Positions 37,601 through 46,048 of a DNA stretch of 64,000 bases are shown one piece after another. The stretch comes from Flavobacterium selenitireducens. GTDB taxonomy: Bacteria; Bacteroidota; Bacteroidia; Flavobacteriales; Flavobacteriaceae. The stretch's first letter is position 1, and each line of letters starts with the position of its first letter. Under the pieces are notes generated by a model. That model saw nothing but the letters and a program-made list of their open reading frames with translations, was not told the origin of the DNA and made no database searches. A program made the position numbers and the translations under genes. The stretch lies in the NCBI RefSeq assembly GCF_014748335.1, contig NZ_JAAVIY010000005.1, positions 1-64,000 on the forward strand, given 5' to 3'.

Positions 37601-39405
37601 ACGCCAACGTAACGTATTACGCTGATGCGGATGGGGACGGATTCGGTAACCTTGCCGTTACCCAGGTTTCCTGCTTTGGCGCTCCTGCGGGATTTGTAGC
37701 TGACAACACAGATTGCAACGATGCAGACAACACCAAGCACACTACTTTCGCATTCTATGTCGATGTTGATCTCGACGGGTTCGGAACCGGTTCTTTGGTA
37801 ACGGTTTGTGCCGTGGACGCCAATACGCCACCTGCGGGCTACTCGCTCAACAACACAGATTGCAACGATGCCAACGCAGCCATCCACGAAGAATTTGACT
37901 TCTTTGTAGATGCGGATGGAGACGGTTTCGGAAGCACGACAATCGCCAGCGTTTGCGCCGTGGATGCCAGTACGCCTCCAACCGGATATTCGCTCGATTC
38001 ATCAGATTGTAACGATGCCAATCCTGCCATCCACGCGGAATTCCAGTTTTATTTCGATGGTGATGCAGACGGTTACGGCGTAGGATCGCTGGTTAGTGTT
38101 TGCGCAGTAGATGCCAATACGCCACCGCTCAATTATGCATTGGTCAACGGCGATTGTAACGATAATGCAGGAGCTGTCAATCCGGGTCATGTAGAAGTAC
38201 TTTACAACGGTATCGATGACAACTGCGACGGCAACCTCGACGAAGGCAACCAACTCGTTAGCCAGGTATTGGCTTCACAGTGCGGAGCTACGCTTACTAC
38301 CATGAGTTCAGTAATCGGATGCGTGAGCTTCCCGACTTCCATTACGGGTTACCGCTTTAAGGTCATCAACACCCAAACATTGTCTGAGCAGACCATAAAC
38401 AGGACGGCGCCTCATTTCCAGCTTACGCAATTGGCGTCTTACGACTATGCCACAACGTATTCTGTCTCGATAGAGTTGCAACGCAACGGCGTATGGCTTG
38501 GCTACTACGGCCCTAGCTGCCTGGTTTCCTCTCCTGCCGTGTTGGATTCCAACGGAGCGGCTCAGGTAACCGAGTCACAGTGCGGTATCACGCTGCCATC
38601 AATCAGCACGCTTATCGCCACGACCAGTCTGCCGGGTGCGACGGGTTACCGTTTCAAGGTGACCAATCTTGACAATCCGCTATCTGCAAATGCGGTTCAG
38701 ACAATCGATAGGAACTATCACTGGTTCTCGTTGACCATGTTGACGGAATTCACCTACGGTACGACCTACATGATCGAAGTTTCCGTGAAAACGAACGGCG
38801 TATTCTCAGGATTCGGAAGCCCATGTGAGGTAAGTTCCCCTGAAGTTCCTACGATCGTGAACTGCGGCGCGGTCATCGCTTCCAAAGCGACCTTGATCTC
38901 GACAGCCAGCTTAAATCGCGTGACGTCATACCGATTTGAAATTACCGATATGACCACGTTGCAAGTTTACTCGGTAGACCGCAACAAACAATGGTTCAGC
39001 TTCAGCCAGATCTCGCCGGTTACGCCAGGCGGACAAATGGCTATACGTGTTGCGATGATGACATCGGGCGTATGGTCGGACTTTAGCGAAGCATGTTTCG
39101 TAACGGCTCCGGGAGCGGCAAGAAGCGCTGTCAAGGAAGACGATACGGCACCGGAAATCGCATACCGCGTTGTGTCTTATCCGAACCCATATATTGAGAC
39201 GTTTGCCCTCGATGCCGATCTTCCGACAGAAGAGGCAGTCAACGTCAAAATCTATGACATGTTAGGCAAATTGGTCGACACCCGAACTTTCGAGGCTGTC
39301 GAAACGGAAAGCCAGCAGTTTGGAAGCAATCTCTCTGCCGGTGTGTATAACATCGTCGTGAGCCAGGGCGCAAATGTGAAGACATTGAGGATCATCAAAA
39401 GATAA
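34630..39405 (+). CDS. Giant T9SS-secreted protein with MopE-like repeats, type A tail (1591 aa)
   Basis: ATG 34624 and ATG 34630 are in frame two codons apart; the second (MKTKLF) is the more typical start. The signal peptide ends near ASG-Q. N-terminal ~230-residue domain (PSGWTEI, VFRGVDADDPFD); Ig-like and PKD-like repeats with AGTAVSACS-type starts; a cleaved-adhesin-like domain (about 36620-37110, WWAIDDVVVSG) followed by WSPTTGLYTDAAATIAYTGT; four DxDxDGFG/DxDLDGFG/DGDADGYG repeats separated by Cys segments (37600-38160) closed by NGIDDNCDG; three ~95-residue repeats (38250-39110); type A tail (SYPNPY, IYDMLGK, AGVYNI). Known: MopE-like repeats bind divalent metal (Ca, or Cu in MopE). 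Inferred: metal-stabilised stalk on the cell surface. Confidence 0.9.
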   Translation: MKTKLFSFGRRCSDSFGKSALLLIMTVGGLFLGQTASGQITNVGSSNATTTGTSLAIPKPAGLAVGDMMFLSIVQSDNDANGLADPTPSGWTEIAGNQIGSSGTSLWRGTLLYRFANAADVSAASFSVTLSSGTNGDGAQGAITVFRGVDADDPFDATGDALSANTSAAVLSAGSKTASDLNSAAVLFAFTGQAASTHANWSTTSPGALTELYDLPFAAAPSQNSLGAAWAIKSGTGGTGIASVGITPNGRGDAVLVLLKQDLSLGANAISGSPFCQGEVISVPLAIKGTFAANNTFTVQLSNASGSFTSATTIATLTNATTATAINATIPNGQAAGTGYRIRVNSSNPAITGDNNGSNLSIVAKPTANAGTAVSACSTGAPANITAGATAANNAGITWTSNGLGTILNANSLTGATYSADPSDGPTVTLTLTATGNGSCANVISNKTLTIVNPPTAAAGGSATICENQTVQVSGASSSNGTILWTENGAGTITAGANTLTPTYTAAAGDAGNTVTLTMTVSNGGCTPATATFTVNVTGLPIAVAGTPVAVCADAVDIAIGTGASASNNSGVEWSSNGTGSFANATSLNSATYTPSPADVAAGSVTLTLTAFGNSPCGNTTSTKTLTLHALPTPVVITPSSQSICPGTTVALNGAGGVLEPNAFYSDNFNGTLSFATAGTASNGTAFTVRTSPHFAGVNSFASPDNSKFVMSNLATLVSNGSANTQLTSATFSSVGFESLSLSYKHSYRKGSEGGVNVQISTNGGTSWTNIRNHNSNQGASDGLVTDNVDLSAYINQSNLKIRFNYVANVGWFGTAWWAIDDVVVSGIAPKMVWSPTTGLYTDAAATIAYTGTITPNVYAKPSATTTYTATSASSFGCGSESAQITLTVNQATLSGVAQSAAVCQDTAATFTLTGLVPNSVSNITYHIGAGGNQTAGSVIADGSGSASFTTNVALANNGQTLTVTNIEWTNATPVCNFAPTSGNTVAVQVNANVTYYADADGDGFGNLAVTQVSCFGAPAGFVADNTDCNDADNTKHTTFAFYVDVDLDGFGTGSLVTVCAVDANTPPAGYSLNNTDCNDANAAIHEEFDFFVDADGDGFGSTTIASVCAVDASTPPTGYSLDSSDCNDANPAIHAEFQFYFDGDADGYGVGSLVSVCAVDANTPPLNYALVNGDCNDNAGAVNPGHVEVLYNGIDDNCDGNLDEGNQLVSQVLASQCGATLTTMSSVIGCVSFPTSITGYRFKVINTQTLSEQTINRTAPHFQLTQLASYDYATTYSVSIELQRNGVWLGYYGPSCLVSSPAVLDSNGAAQVTESQCGITLPSISTLIATTSLPGATGYRFKVTNLDNPLSANAVQTIDRNYHWFSLTMLTEFTYGTTYMIEVSVKTNGVFSGFGSPCEVSSPEVPTIVNCGAVIASKATLISTASLNRVTSYRFEITDMTTLQVYSVDRNKQWFSFSQISPVTPGGQMAIRVAMMTSGVWSDFSEACFVTAPGAARSAVKEDDTAPEIAYRVVSYPNPYIETFALDADLPTEEAVNVKIYDMLGKLVDTRTFEAVETESQQFGSNLSAGVYNIVVSQGANVKTLRIIKR

Positions 39406-39424
39406 TCGATAAACCCGAAAATGA

Positions 39425-39455
39425 AAAGCCCCTCCGGATTGGAGGGGCTTTTTTT
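39425..39455 (+). terminator. Rho-independent terminator, possibly bidirectional
   Basis: Perfect 11-bp stem (AAAGCCCCTCC with GGAGGGGCTTT) and a T run for the rightward gene. A short A run on the left could also serve the leftward gene at 39477-39695. Confidence 0.92.
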
Positions 39456-39476
39456 ATAAAGAAAAACCAAAAAAAA

Positions 39477-39695
39477 TTAAGCGGTTTTTCGTGTTCGTTT
39501 GTAAGCGTAGAACGCAAATAGGATTCCTACCACGGCGAGCCACAGCAATTTTCCGTTGATCGGGGCCGGAGCAGGATCGTCCCCTTCAAGTCCTCCGCCT
39601 CCGTCGTCATCCCCCGGAGTATCGTCGGCAAACGCCACAAAATCGATCAAGAGGAAAAACGTCAGGAAATATAATTTGTATAAATTCAGTTTCAT
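39477..39695 (-). CDS. Small exported membrane protein with PID-CTERM-like end (72 aa)
   Basis: Signal peptide (residues 1-23, cleavage after AFA), an acidic/glycine linker (DDTPGDDDGGGGLEGDD), then PAPINGK, a hydrophobic segment (LLWLAVVGILFAFYAY) and a basic tail (KRTRK). The layout of a P-I-(D/N) motif, membrane segment and basic residues resembles short flavobacterial proteins annotated with a PID-CTERM sorting signal; this is from memory. Role unknown. A near-consensus -7 box (TATCTTTA on the minus strand, 39715-39722) lies 19 bp upstream of the ATG. Convergent with the giant gene ending at 39405. Confidence 0.75.
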   Translation of the reverse strand: MKLNLYKLYFLTFFLLIDFVAFADDTPGDDDGGGGLEGDDPAPAPINGKLLWLAVVGILFAFYAYKRTRKTA

Positions 39696-39842
39696 AAGCT
39701 GTGTTTTGCGGGTGTAAAGATAAAAATGATTTTTAGAAAGAGAAACTTGACTCCCTCTTTTTTAAGCGTTTATTCGCATTTTGAGCAGATTTCAGGTTTA
39801 CATAACCCAAAAGTGACCTATACTTAAAATTAGGTTTTTTTT

Positions 39843-41432
39843 CTAATCCAGTTCCGAAGTAAAGAATAATTTAACGGAAGGATATTTTTGCTGCGTCATC
39901 TGAATCGTAAAATCCGAGTCGGCCAGGAACACCAATTGACCGTATTTATCGGTAGCCAAAAATTTTTGCTTGATGCGTTTGAACTCTTTGAATTCCTCGT
40001 TCTTGGCATCGTCCGGCTTTACCCAGCACGCTTTGTGGACCGGGAAAGGTTCATACGAACATTTTGCTCCGTATTCGTGCTCCAATCGGTATTGGATGAC
40101 TTCGTACTGGAGCGCGCCCACGGTTCCGATCACTTTCCTGTTGTTGAGCTCGAGCGTGAAAAGCTGGGCGACACCTTCGTCCATCAGCTGGTCGATTCCT
40201 TTTTCAAGTTGCTTGGCCTTTAGCGGATCGGCATTGTTGATGTAGCGGAAATGCTCAGGGGAAAAACTCGGAATGCCTTTGAAACTCATGTTTTCGCCTT
40301 CGGTCAGCGTATCGCCGATCTTGAAGTTTCCGGTATCGTGCAATCCGACGATATCGCCCGGATACGAAATGTCCACAATCTCCTTTTTCTCTGCAAAAAA
40401 CGCATTCGGACTCGAAAATTTGAGCGATTTGTTCTGACGGACGTGCAAATACGGCTTGTTCCGTTCAAAAGTTCCCGATACGATCTTCACGAAAGCCAAA
40501 CGGTCGCGGTGTTTCGGATCCATATTCGCGTGGATCTTGAAGACGAAGCCCGAGAGTTTTGCCTCCTCCGGCTTGACCAGGCGCGTGTCTGACTCTTTCG
40601 GTCTTGGCGCCGGCGCAATTTCGATAAAGCAATCGAGCAATTCACGCACACCGAAGTTGTTCAACGCCGATCCGAAAAAAACCGGTTGAAGATCGCCTTC
40701 AAGATATTCCTGCCGATTGAACGCCGGGTAAACTTCGGAAATCAACTCCAATTCCTCCCTAAGTCTTTCGGCGGGTTTGTCTCCTATGATTTTGTTGAGT
40801 TCCGGATTTTGGACGTCGTCGAACGCAATGGTTTCTTCGATATTTTTCCGGCTGTCACCGCTGAACAGGTTGATGTTCTTTTCCCACAAATTGTAAATTC
40901 CCTGGAAATCGTAGCCCATTCCGATAGGGAAACTCAACGGTGTGACGCGCAATCCGAGTTTTTGTTCGACTTCATCCATCAAATCGAAAGCGTCTTTACC
41001 TTCGCGGTCGAGCTTGTTGATGAACACGATCATCGGAATGTTGCGCATGCGGCAAACACCCACGAGTTTTTCGGTTTGCTCCTCAACACCTTTTGCGACG
41101 TCGATCACCACGATGACCGAATCTACGGCCGTAAGGGTGCGATAGGTGTCTTCGGCAAAATCCTTGTGGCCCGGCGTATCGAGAATGTTGATTTTTTTGT
41201 CCTTATAATTGAATGCCAGTACCGACGTCGATACCGAGATCCCTCTTTGGCGCTCGATTTCCATAAAGTCGCTCGTCGCCCCTTTTTTTATCTTGTTGCT
41301 TTTTACCGCTCCCGCCTCCTGGATCGCGCCTCCAAAAAGGAGCAATTTCTCGGTAAGCGTGGTTTTACCGGCATCTGGGTGGGAGATGATGCCGAACGTG
41401 CGGCGTCTTTCGATTTCTTTTAAAAAACTCAT
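39843..41432 (-). CDS. prfC: Peptide chain release factor 3
   Basis: GTPase that recycles RF1/RF2 from the ribosome after termination. The G1 motif HPDAGKTT (about residue 18), DTPGH (about 86) and NKLD are present, followed by an EF-Tu-like domain 2 and the RF3 C-terminal domain (ALQYEVIQYRLEHEYGAKC). Starting at ATG 41432 (MSFLKEIERRRTF) gives 529 residues, the usual family length. A frame extension to 41453 would begin inside the -7 box, so it is rejected. Monocistronic, divergent from the foldase operon. Confidence 0.95.
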   Translation of the reverse strand: MSFLKEIERRRTFGIISHPDAGKTTLTEKLLLFGGAIQEAGAVKSNKIKKGATSDFMEIERQRGISVSTSVLAFNYKDKKINILDTPGHKDFAEDTYRTLTAVDSVIVVIDVAKGVEEQTEKLVGVCRMRNIPMIVFINKLDREGKDAFDLMDEVEQKLGLRVTPLSFPIGMGYDFQGIYNLWEKNINLFSGDSRKNIEETIAFDDVQNPELNKIIGDKPAERLREELELISEVYPAFNRQEYLEGDLQPVFFGSALNNFGVRELLDCFIEIAPAPRPKESDTRLVKPEEAKLSGFVFKIHANMDPKHRDRLAFVKIVSGTFERNKPYLHVRQNKSLKFSSPNAFFAEKKEIVDISYPGDIVGLHDTGNFKIGDTLTEGENMSFKGIPSFSPEHFRYINNADPLKAKQLEKGIDQLMDEGVAQLFTLELNNRKVIGTVGALQYEVIQYRLEHEYGAKCSYEPFPVHKACWVKPDDAKNEEFKEFKRIKQKFLATDKYGQLVFLADSDFTIQMTQQKYPSVKLFFTSELD

Positions 41433-41450
41433 GATGTGTGAAATGGACGG

Positions 41451-41458
41451 CAAAGGTA
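41451..41458 (-). promoter_or_regulatory. -7 box of prfC (TACCTTTG)
   Basis: Perfect TAnnTTTG on the minus strand, 18 nt before the prfC ATG. The expected -33 position falls in the GTTTAAA repeats and contains no TTG. Confidence 0.6.
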
Positions 41459-41474
41459 GGGTTTTGAGTTTAAT

Positions 41475-41576
41475 GTTTAAAGTTTAAAGTTGGGATGAGG
41501 GTTGACGTTTAAGGTTGGAAGTTTAAGGTTTAAAGTTTAAGGTTTAAAGTTTAAGGTTTAAAGTTTGAAGTTTGCG
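41475..41576. repeat. GTTTAAR heptamer tandem array
   Basis: From 41507 to 41576, ten consecutive 7-bp units: mostly alternating GTTTAAG and GTTTAAA, with GTTGGAA, GTTTGAA and GTTTGCG variants. Two more GTTTAAA units stand at 41475-41488, separated by degenerate copies. It lies between the divergent prfC and foldase promoters. The rest of this intergenic region (41577-41681) shows nothing notable. Confidence 0.9.
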
Positions 41577-41681
41577 GTTATCCAATTAATAATTAAATGA
41601 ATTAAATGAATACCGAGGTTAAGAGCCTCAGGCACACCAAAGATTCTGTTCAAAATAATTTGTTAATACTAAAACCAATAC

Positions 41682-41711
41682 TTGCAAGCAAACTTTGAAT
41701 TGCTACTTTTG
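41682..41711 (+). promoter_or_regulatory. Promoter of the foldase operon (TTG-N19-TACTTTTG)
   Basis: TTG at 41682-41684 and a perfect TAnnTTTG box at 41704-41711, 19 nt apart; leader of about 60 nt to the ATG at 41776. Confidence 0.8.
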
Positions 41712-41775
41712 TCAGTCGTATTTTTCGTCAGGGAAGCGATGAGAAAACCAAAACCGTAAGTGATATCATAATTCA

Positions 41776-43740
41776 ATGAAAATCAAACATTTGTTGTTCG
41801 GATTACTGCTCGCCGGAAGCGTTGCCGTAGCCCAAAAATCAAAAAAGGAAGTACTTTTTACCATCAACGATAAACCGTACTACACAGACGAGTTCCTTCG
41901 CGTTTACAACAAAAACCTCGACCTGGTCAAAGACGAATCCCAAAAAGACCTCGACCAGTATCTCGAACTTTTCATCGGCTATAAGCTTAAAATAAACAAA
42001 GCCAATAAGTTAGGGCTTGAGGAAGGGCAAGGCTACAAAAACGAACTCAAGCAATATCGCGGGCAATTGGCCAAAGGCTACCTGTCCGATTCGAAAGTCA
42101 CTAAAGAACTTGTGGATGAAGCCTACCAACGCTCGTTAAAGGAAGTTCGCGCGTCCCATATTTTATTTCTTGTCGACGAGAATGCAGCCCCGGCCGACAC
42201 GCTAAAGGCTTACAACCAGGCGTTGGACGTCTATAAAAAGGCAGTGGCGGGCGAAGACTTCGGTAAATTGGCCGAACAGTATTCCCAGGATCCGTCGGCG
42301 AAAGACAACAAAGGCGATCTTGGTTATTTTTCCGCTTTCCGAATGGTATACGCTTTCGAAAGTGGTGCATTTCAGACCAAAAAAGGAGAGATTTCCAAAC
42401 CGGTGCGCTCGCGTTTCGGTTACCACATAATCAAAACCATTGATGTACGCGACAACCGCGGCGAGATCCAGGTGGCCCACATCATGGTACTGAAGCCCAA
42501 GACCGACGATGCTGCCGAAGCCAAAAAAGCGAAGGACAGGATTTTCGAAATCTATAATAAAATCAAGCAAGGCGAGAAGTTCGAAGAATTGGCCAAGCAA
42601 TTTTCAGATGACAAATCGTCGTCTTCAAAAGGAGGGATGATCAACCGTTTCGGTTCGGGTCAATTGAGTTCGGACGAATTCGAGTCGGCAGCATTCGCGC
42701 TCTCGAAAGACAACCCGCTTTCGGAACCCGTCCAAAGCCAGTTCGGTTGGCACATCATCAAATTCGTCGACAAATTCCCTATCAAGACCTACGACGAGAT
42801 GAAAGTAGAGCTCGAGAATAAAATCAGCAAAGACGACCGTTCGCGCCTGATCACCTCGGCCTTGAATGAGAAATTGCACAAAAAATATCCGGTAAAACGA
42901 AACGAAAAGACCTACAAGCAGGTTGCTGCTGCGGTCACCGACGCCTACTACAAAGGCGAATGGGAAACGCCGGACCTCAAGAATTATACAGCCAAATTGT
43001 TTACGATCAAGGATAAAAACGTCACCGGAGCTGAATTTCTGACTTTTATCCTATCCCAACAAAAGGCGGGTTACGCGGACAAACCGGTGAGCAAGCTCGT
43101 CGAGAGGTTGTATTCTAAATTCGTTGACGATCAGCTTACGGCTTACTACAACGATAACCTCGAAGGGGAATTTCCTGAGTTTGCTGCCGTTATGGACGAG
43201 TACCGCGACGGCTTGTTGTTGTTCGACCTCATGGAAAAGGAAATTTGGGAGCGTTCCAAAACCGATACGCTAGGGCTTCGGAATTTCTACGACGCCAACA
43301 AAGCCAAATACCAGTGGAAGAACCGGGTCGACGTGGTTTTGGTGTCGTCGGTAAACCAGGATATGGTCAAGAAGGCGCAGAAGATGCTGAAGGATAAGAC
43401 TACAGCCGATTCGATCAAGGAAAAATTGAACACCAAGGAGAAAGTCAACGTGATGGCGAGCGCCGGAACGTTTGAGGAAGGCAACGACGCGCTTCCAAAA
43501 AACCTCAAATTCAAAGAAGGAATCTCGGACGTTTTCAAGGAAGGCGATTATTATTACGTTGCCAAGATCAATAAAGTCCTGCCTGCCGGAGCGAAAAGCC
43601 TCGACGAAGCAAAAGGGCGCGTGATCAACGACTACCAGCAATATCTCGAGGAAAATTGGGTGAAAGAGCTCAAAGGGGAATTCACCGTGAAAGTGAACCG
43701 CGACGTTTTCGAAAAAGTGAAAAAGGAAGTCAAGTCCTAA
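41776..43740 (+). CDS. Periplasmic peptidyl-prolyl isomerase with two parvulin domains (654 aa)
   Basis: Foldase of the PpiC/SurA/PpiD class, acting on proteins in the periplasm. Signal peptide at residues 1-19 (cleavage after AVA). The N-terminal chaperone-like helical region (about 20-120) precedes two parvulin domains, about 125-230 (ASHILFLVDE ... FGYHIIKT) and 233-340 (VAHIMVLKP ... FGWHIIKF). The ~310-residue C-terminal part resembles no catalytic domain I recognise. First gene of a three-gene operon: the stop TAA at 43738-43740 abuts the next ATG. Inferred client set: outer-membrane and exported proteins; whether this includes the giant T9SS proteins nearby is untested. Confidence 0.92.
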   Translation: MKIKHLLFGLLLAGSVAVAQKSKKEVLFTINDKPYYTDEFLRVYNKNLDLVKDESQKDLDQYLELFIGYKLKINKANKLGLEEGQGYKNELKQYRGQLAKGYLSDSKVTKELVDEAYQRSLKEVRASHILFLVDENAAPADTLKAYNQALDVYKKAVAGEDFGKLAEQYSQDPSAKDNKGDLGYFSAFRMVYAFESGAFQTKKGEISKPVRSRFGYHIIKTIDVRDNRGEIQVAHIMVLKPKTDDAAEAKKAKDRIFEIYNKIKQGEKFEELAKQFSDDKSSSSKGGMINRFGSGQLSSDEFESAAFALSKDNPLSEPVQSQFGWHIIKFVDKFPIKTYDEMKVELENKISKDDRSRLITSALNEKLHKKYPVKRNEKTYKQVAAAVTDAYYKGEWETPDLKNYTAKLFTIKDKNVTGAEFLTFILSQQKAGYADKPVSKLVERLYSKFVDDQLTAYYNDNLEGEFPEFAAVMDEYRDGLLLFDLMEKEIWERSKTDTLGLRNFYDANKAKYQWKNRVDVVLVSSVNQDMVKKAQKMLKDKTTADSIKEKLNTKEKVNVMASAGTFEEGNDALPKNLKFKEGISDVFKEGDYYYVAKINKVLPAGAKSLDEAKGRVINDYQQYLEENWVKELKGEFTVKVNRDVFEKVKKEVKS

Positions 43741-44583
43741 ATGAACAAGGTTTTTGTCATCGGGTTGTTGTTGGCCGTCATTGGCTGTTCCGGCCCGGAG
43801 CGAAAGCCTAAAGCGGTAGCCAGGGTAGGGGAATCGTATTTGTATCGCGACGATCTCAACGACTTGGTTCCCAAGGGAAGTTCCAAAGAAGACAGTGTCG
43901 CCATCGTCCAGGGTTTCATCAACCGATGGGCGTCGCAGAAATTGCTGATGGGTGCTTCCGAAGTCAACCTCGGGGATGCTTCGAAAGCCGATCTCGACAA
44001 ATTGGTGCGACAGTACAAGATCGACCTCTACACGAAAGCCTATATGGAAGAGGTAGTGCGCCAGTCGGTAGATACGACGGTAACGGAATCCGAGCTTGCC
44101 GCCTATTACAACGCGAACAAGGAGAATTTTAAAACAAATGGCACTTTGGTGCGTTTAAGGTACGTACACGTCCCGAAAGACAATCCGAGATATGCCACGA
44201 TCAAACAGAAATTCTTTGATTTCCGCAAGTCGGACCAGAAATTCTGGGACACTTATTCGTTGCAGTTCAAGGATTTTGCGTTCAACGACAGCGTTTGGGT
44301 CGATATGGAACAGGTTTTTTCGAAGCTTCCGTTCATCACGCCCGAAAACCGGGACGAATATATTTCCGGAGGCAAGTCGATCCAGAAAGGCGATTCGCTC
44401 GACGTGTACCTGGTCAAGATCCGGAGCGTCCTCGGCCGCAACCAGGTCAGCCCGTACGAATACATTAAACCGACCTTGAAAGAGGTCATTCTCAACAAGA
44501 GAAAACTCGAATTGATCAAATCGTTCGAAAAAGATATAATTGAAGATGCCATTAAAGACAAGAAATATGAAATTTATAAGTAA
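43741..44583 (+). CDS. Foldase-operon lipoprotein without a recognisable PPIase domain (280 aa)
   Basis: Short lipoprotein signal with a lipobox-like VIGC (Cys about residue 17), so probably lipidated and membrane anchored. The rest is helical and charged, with a GESYLYRDDL start typical of SurA/PpiC N-terminal chaperone regions, and DTTVTESELAAYYNANKENF, a segment that in PPIases leads into the parvulin domain. Here the following region (RLRYVHVPKD...) is parvulin-like only in outline and lacks the FG.H.I motif. Inferred: a chaperone partner of the flanking PPIases. ATG follows the previous stop with no gap, and its 3' end overlaps the next gene by 17 nt: translational coupling is likely. 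Confidence 0.8.
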   Translation: MNKVFVIGLLLAVIGCSGPERKPKAVARVGESYLYRDDLNDLVPKGSSKEDSVAIVQGFINRWASQKLLMGASEVNLGDASKADLDKLVRQYKIDLYTKAYMEEVVRQSVDTTVTESELAAYYNANKENFKTNGTLVRLRYVHVPKDNPRYATIKQKFFDFRKSDQKFWDTYSLQFKDFAFNDSVWVDMEQVFSKLPFITPENRDEYISGGKSIQKGDSLDVYLVKIRSVLGRNQVSPYEYIKPTLKEVILNKRKLELIKSFEKDIIEDAIKDKKYEIYK

Positions 44584-45961
44584 GTTGATCCTGGTCGTCG
44601 GGATTTTGATGCCGATGTTCGCCGGAGCCCAAGACACGACAGACGTCGCCCAAAACACCGAGCCGGTTTTCCAGAAGCGCCAGAAAGTCGACGGGATCAT
44701 CGCAACGATTGGCGATTACCTGATCCTCGATTCGGATATCGACAAAGCCTACCTCGAGATCAAGAGCCAGGGCGCCGATATTTCGGCCATCACGCGTTGC
44801 CAGTTGCTGGGCAAGCTTATGGAAGATAAATTGTACGCTCACCAGGCCATACAGGACAGTATCGTGATCCAGGACAGCCAGGTTCGCGAAAAGATGAACA
44901 AGCAGTTGGACTACATGGTCGAGCAATTGGGCACGATCGATAAAGTAGTGTCGTATTTCAACAAAGACAACGAAGAGGATTTCCGCTCTGAGATGTTCGA
45001 AGTCCTGAAGACCAACATGCTCGTGGAGCAGGAGCGCGACAAGATTATCGATGAGGTCAAGATCACGCCAGAAGAGGTGCGTACATTCTTCAACAAAATA
45101 CCGAAAGAAGAGTTGCCGTCGTTTGGAGCCGAAATGGAAGTTTCCCAAATCGTCGTCGAACCGAAAGTCAGCCAGGCCGAAACCGATAAAGTGATCCGAA
45201 AATTAAAGGAAATCAAAAAAGAAGTCCAGGATGGCGCGAGTTTCTTTGGAAAAGCGGTTTTGTATACCGACGACAAAGGCTCGAGTTCGACCGGCGGTTT
45301 TTATAAGATCAATCGAAAGACGCAATTCGTAAAGGAATTCAAAGACGTGGCTTTCAGTTTGGGCGAAGGGGAAATATCAGAGCCATTTGCTTCAGAATTC
45401 GGCTATCACATCATCATGGTAGAGAAAATCCGCGGACAGGAAGTGGAATTGCGCCACATCCTGATGGTGCCGAAAGTCTCGGAATCCGATATGAGGGAAG
45501 CCAAGGAAAAAGCAGCCCTGATCAAGAAACGAATAGACGACGGTGAAATCTCGTTCGCCGACGCTGCCCGTACTATGAGCGATGAAAAGGAAACCCGCGC
45601 AAACGGCGGCATCCTCATCAATCCAAAAACACAGGATACGCGATTTGAGCTGAACAAACTCGATCCGGCTTTCGGTCGCGACGTGACGAATCTCAAGAAC
45701 AATGAGGTTTCCAACCCTATTCTCGAAACCGAGCCAAGCGGCAAGAAAAAGTACAAATTATTGACGGTAACCAACCGCTACGAAGAACACACCGCGGACT
45801 ACGCCAAAGATTACACTAAGATCAAAGCACTGGCGTTGAAAGAAAAGCAGCTTCGTGCGATAGGGAAGTGGTTCGACGATAAAATCAAGGATACCTATAT
45901 CAAGATCAACGGCGAATACAGCGCCTGCGAGTTTACCAACGACTGGCTTAAGAAAAAGTAA
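44567..45961 (+). CDS. SurA-like periplasmic peptidyl-prolyl isomerase (464 aa)
   Basis: Signal peptide MKFISKLILVVGILMPMFAGA (cleavage before Q). ATG 44567 is chosen over the in-frame ATG 44540 because it starts the signal peptide directly. SurA-type architecture: N-terminal chaperone region (about 40-180, DGIIATIGDYLILDSDID), a parvulin domain (about 188-290, FGYHIIMVEKI) and a second one (about 293-400, ELRHILMVPKVS). Length is close to SurA (~430). Role: folding of outer-membrane proteins in the periplasm. Third gene of the foldase operon. Confidence 0.92.
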   Translation: MKFISKLILVVGILMPMFAGAQDTTDVAQNTEPVFQKRQKVDGIIATIGDYLILDSDIDKAYLEIKSQGADISAITRCQLLGKLMEDKLYAHQAIQDSIVIQDSQVREKMNKQLDYMVEQLGTIDKVVSYFNKDNEEDFRSEMFEVLKTNMLVEQERDKIIDEVKITPEEVRTFFNKIPKEELPSFGAEMEVSQIVVEPKVSQAETDKVIRKLKEIKKEVQDGASFFGKAVLYTDDKGSSSTGGFYKINRKTQFVKEFKDVAFSLGEGEISEPFASEFGYHIIMVEKIRGQEVELRHILMVPKVSESDMREAKEKAALIKKRIDDGEISFADAARTMSDEKETRANGGILINPKTQDTRFELNKLDPAFGRDVTNLKNNEVSNPILETEPSGKKKYKLLTVTNRYEEHTADYAKDYTKIKALALKEKQLRAIGKWFDDKIKDTYIKINGEYSACEFTNDWLKKK

Positions 45962-46048
45962 TCGTCGGCTTGACGTTGCCTGTCGGATTTGCGTTACAAA
46001 TTCGTATTTTGGCAGCTGATTATATCGAAAACACCAAATAACACGCAA

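Noticed and set aside
40686..41423. Rightward open frame (245 codons) opposite prfC
   Set aside because: Shadow of the RF3 coding strand; no start context, promoter or recognisable domain.
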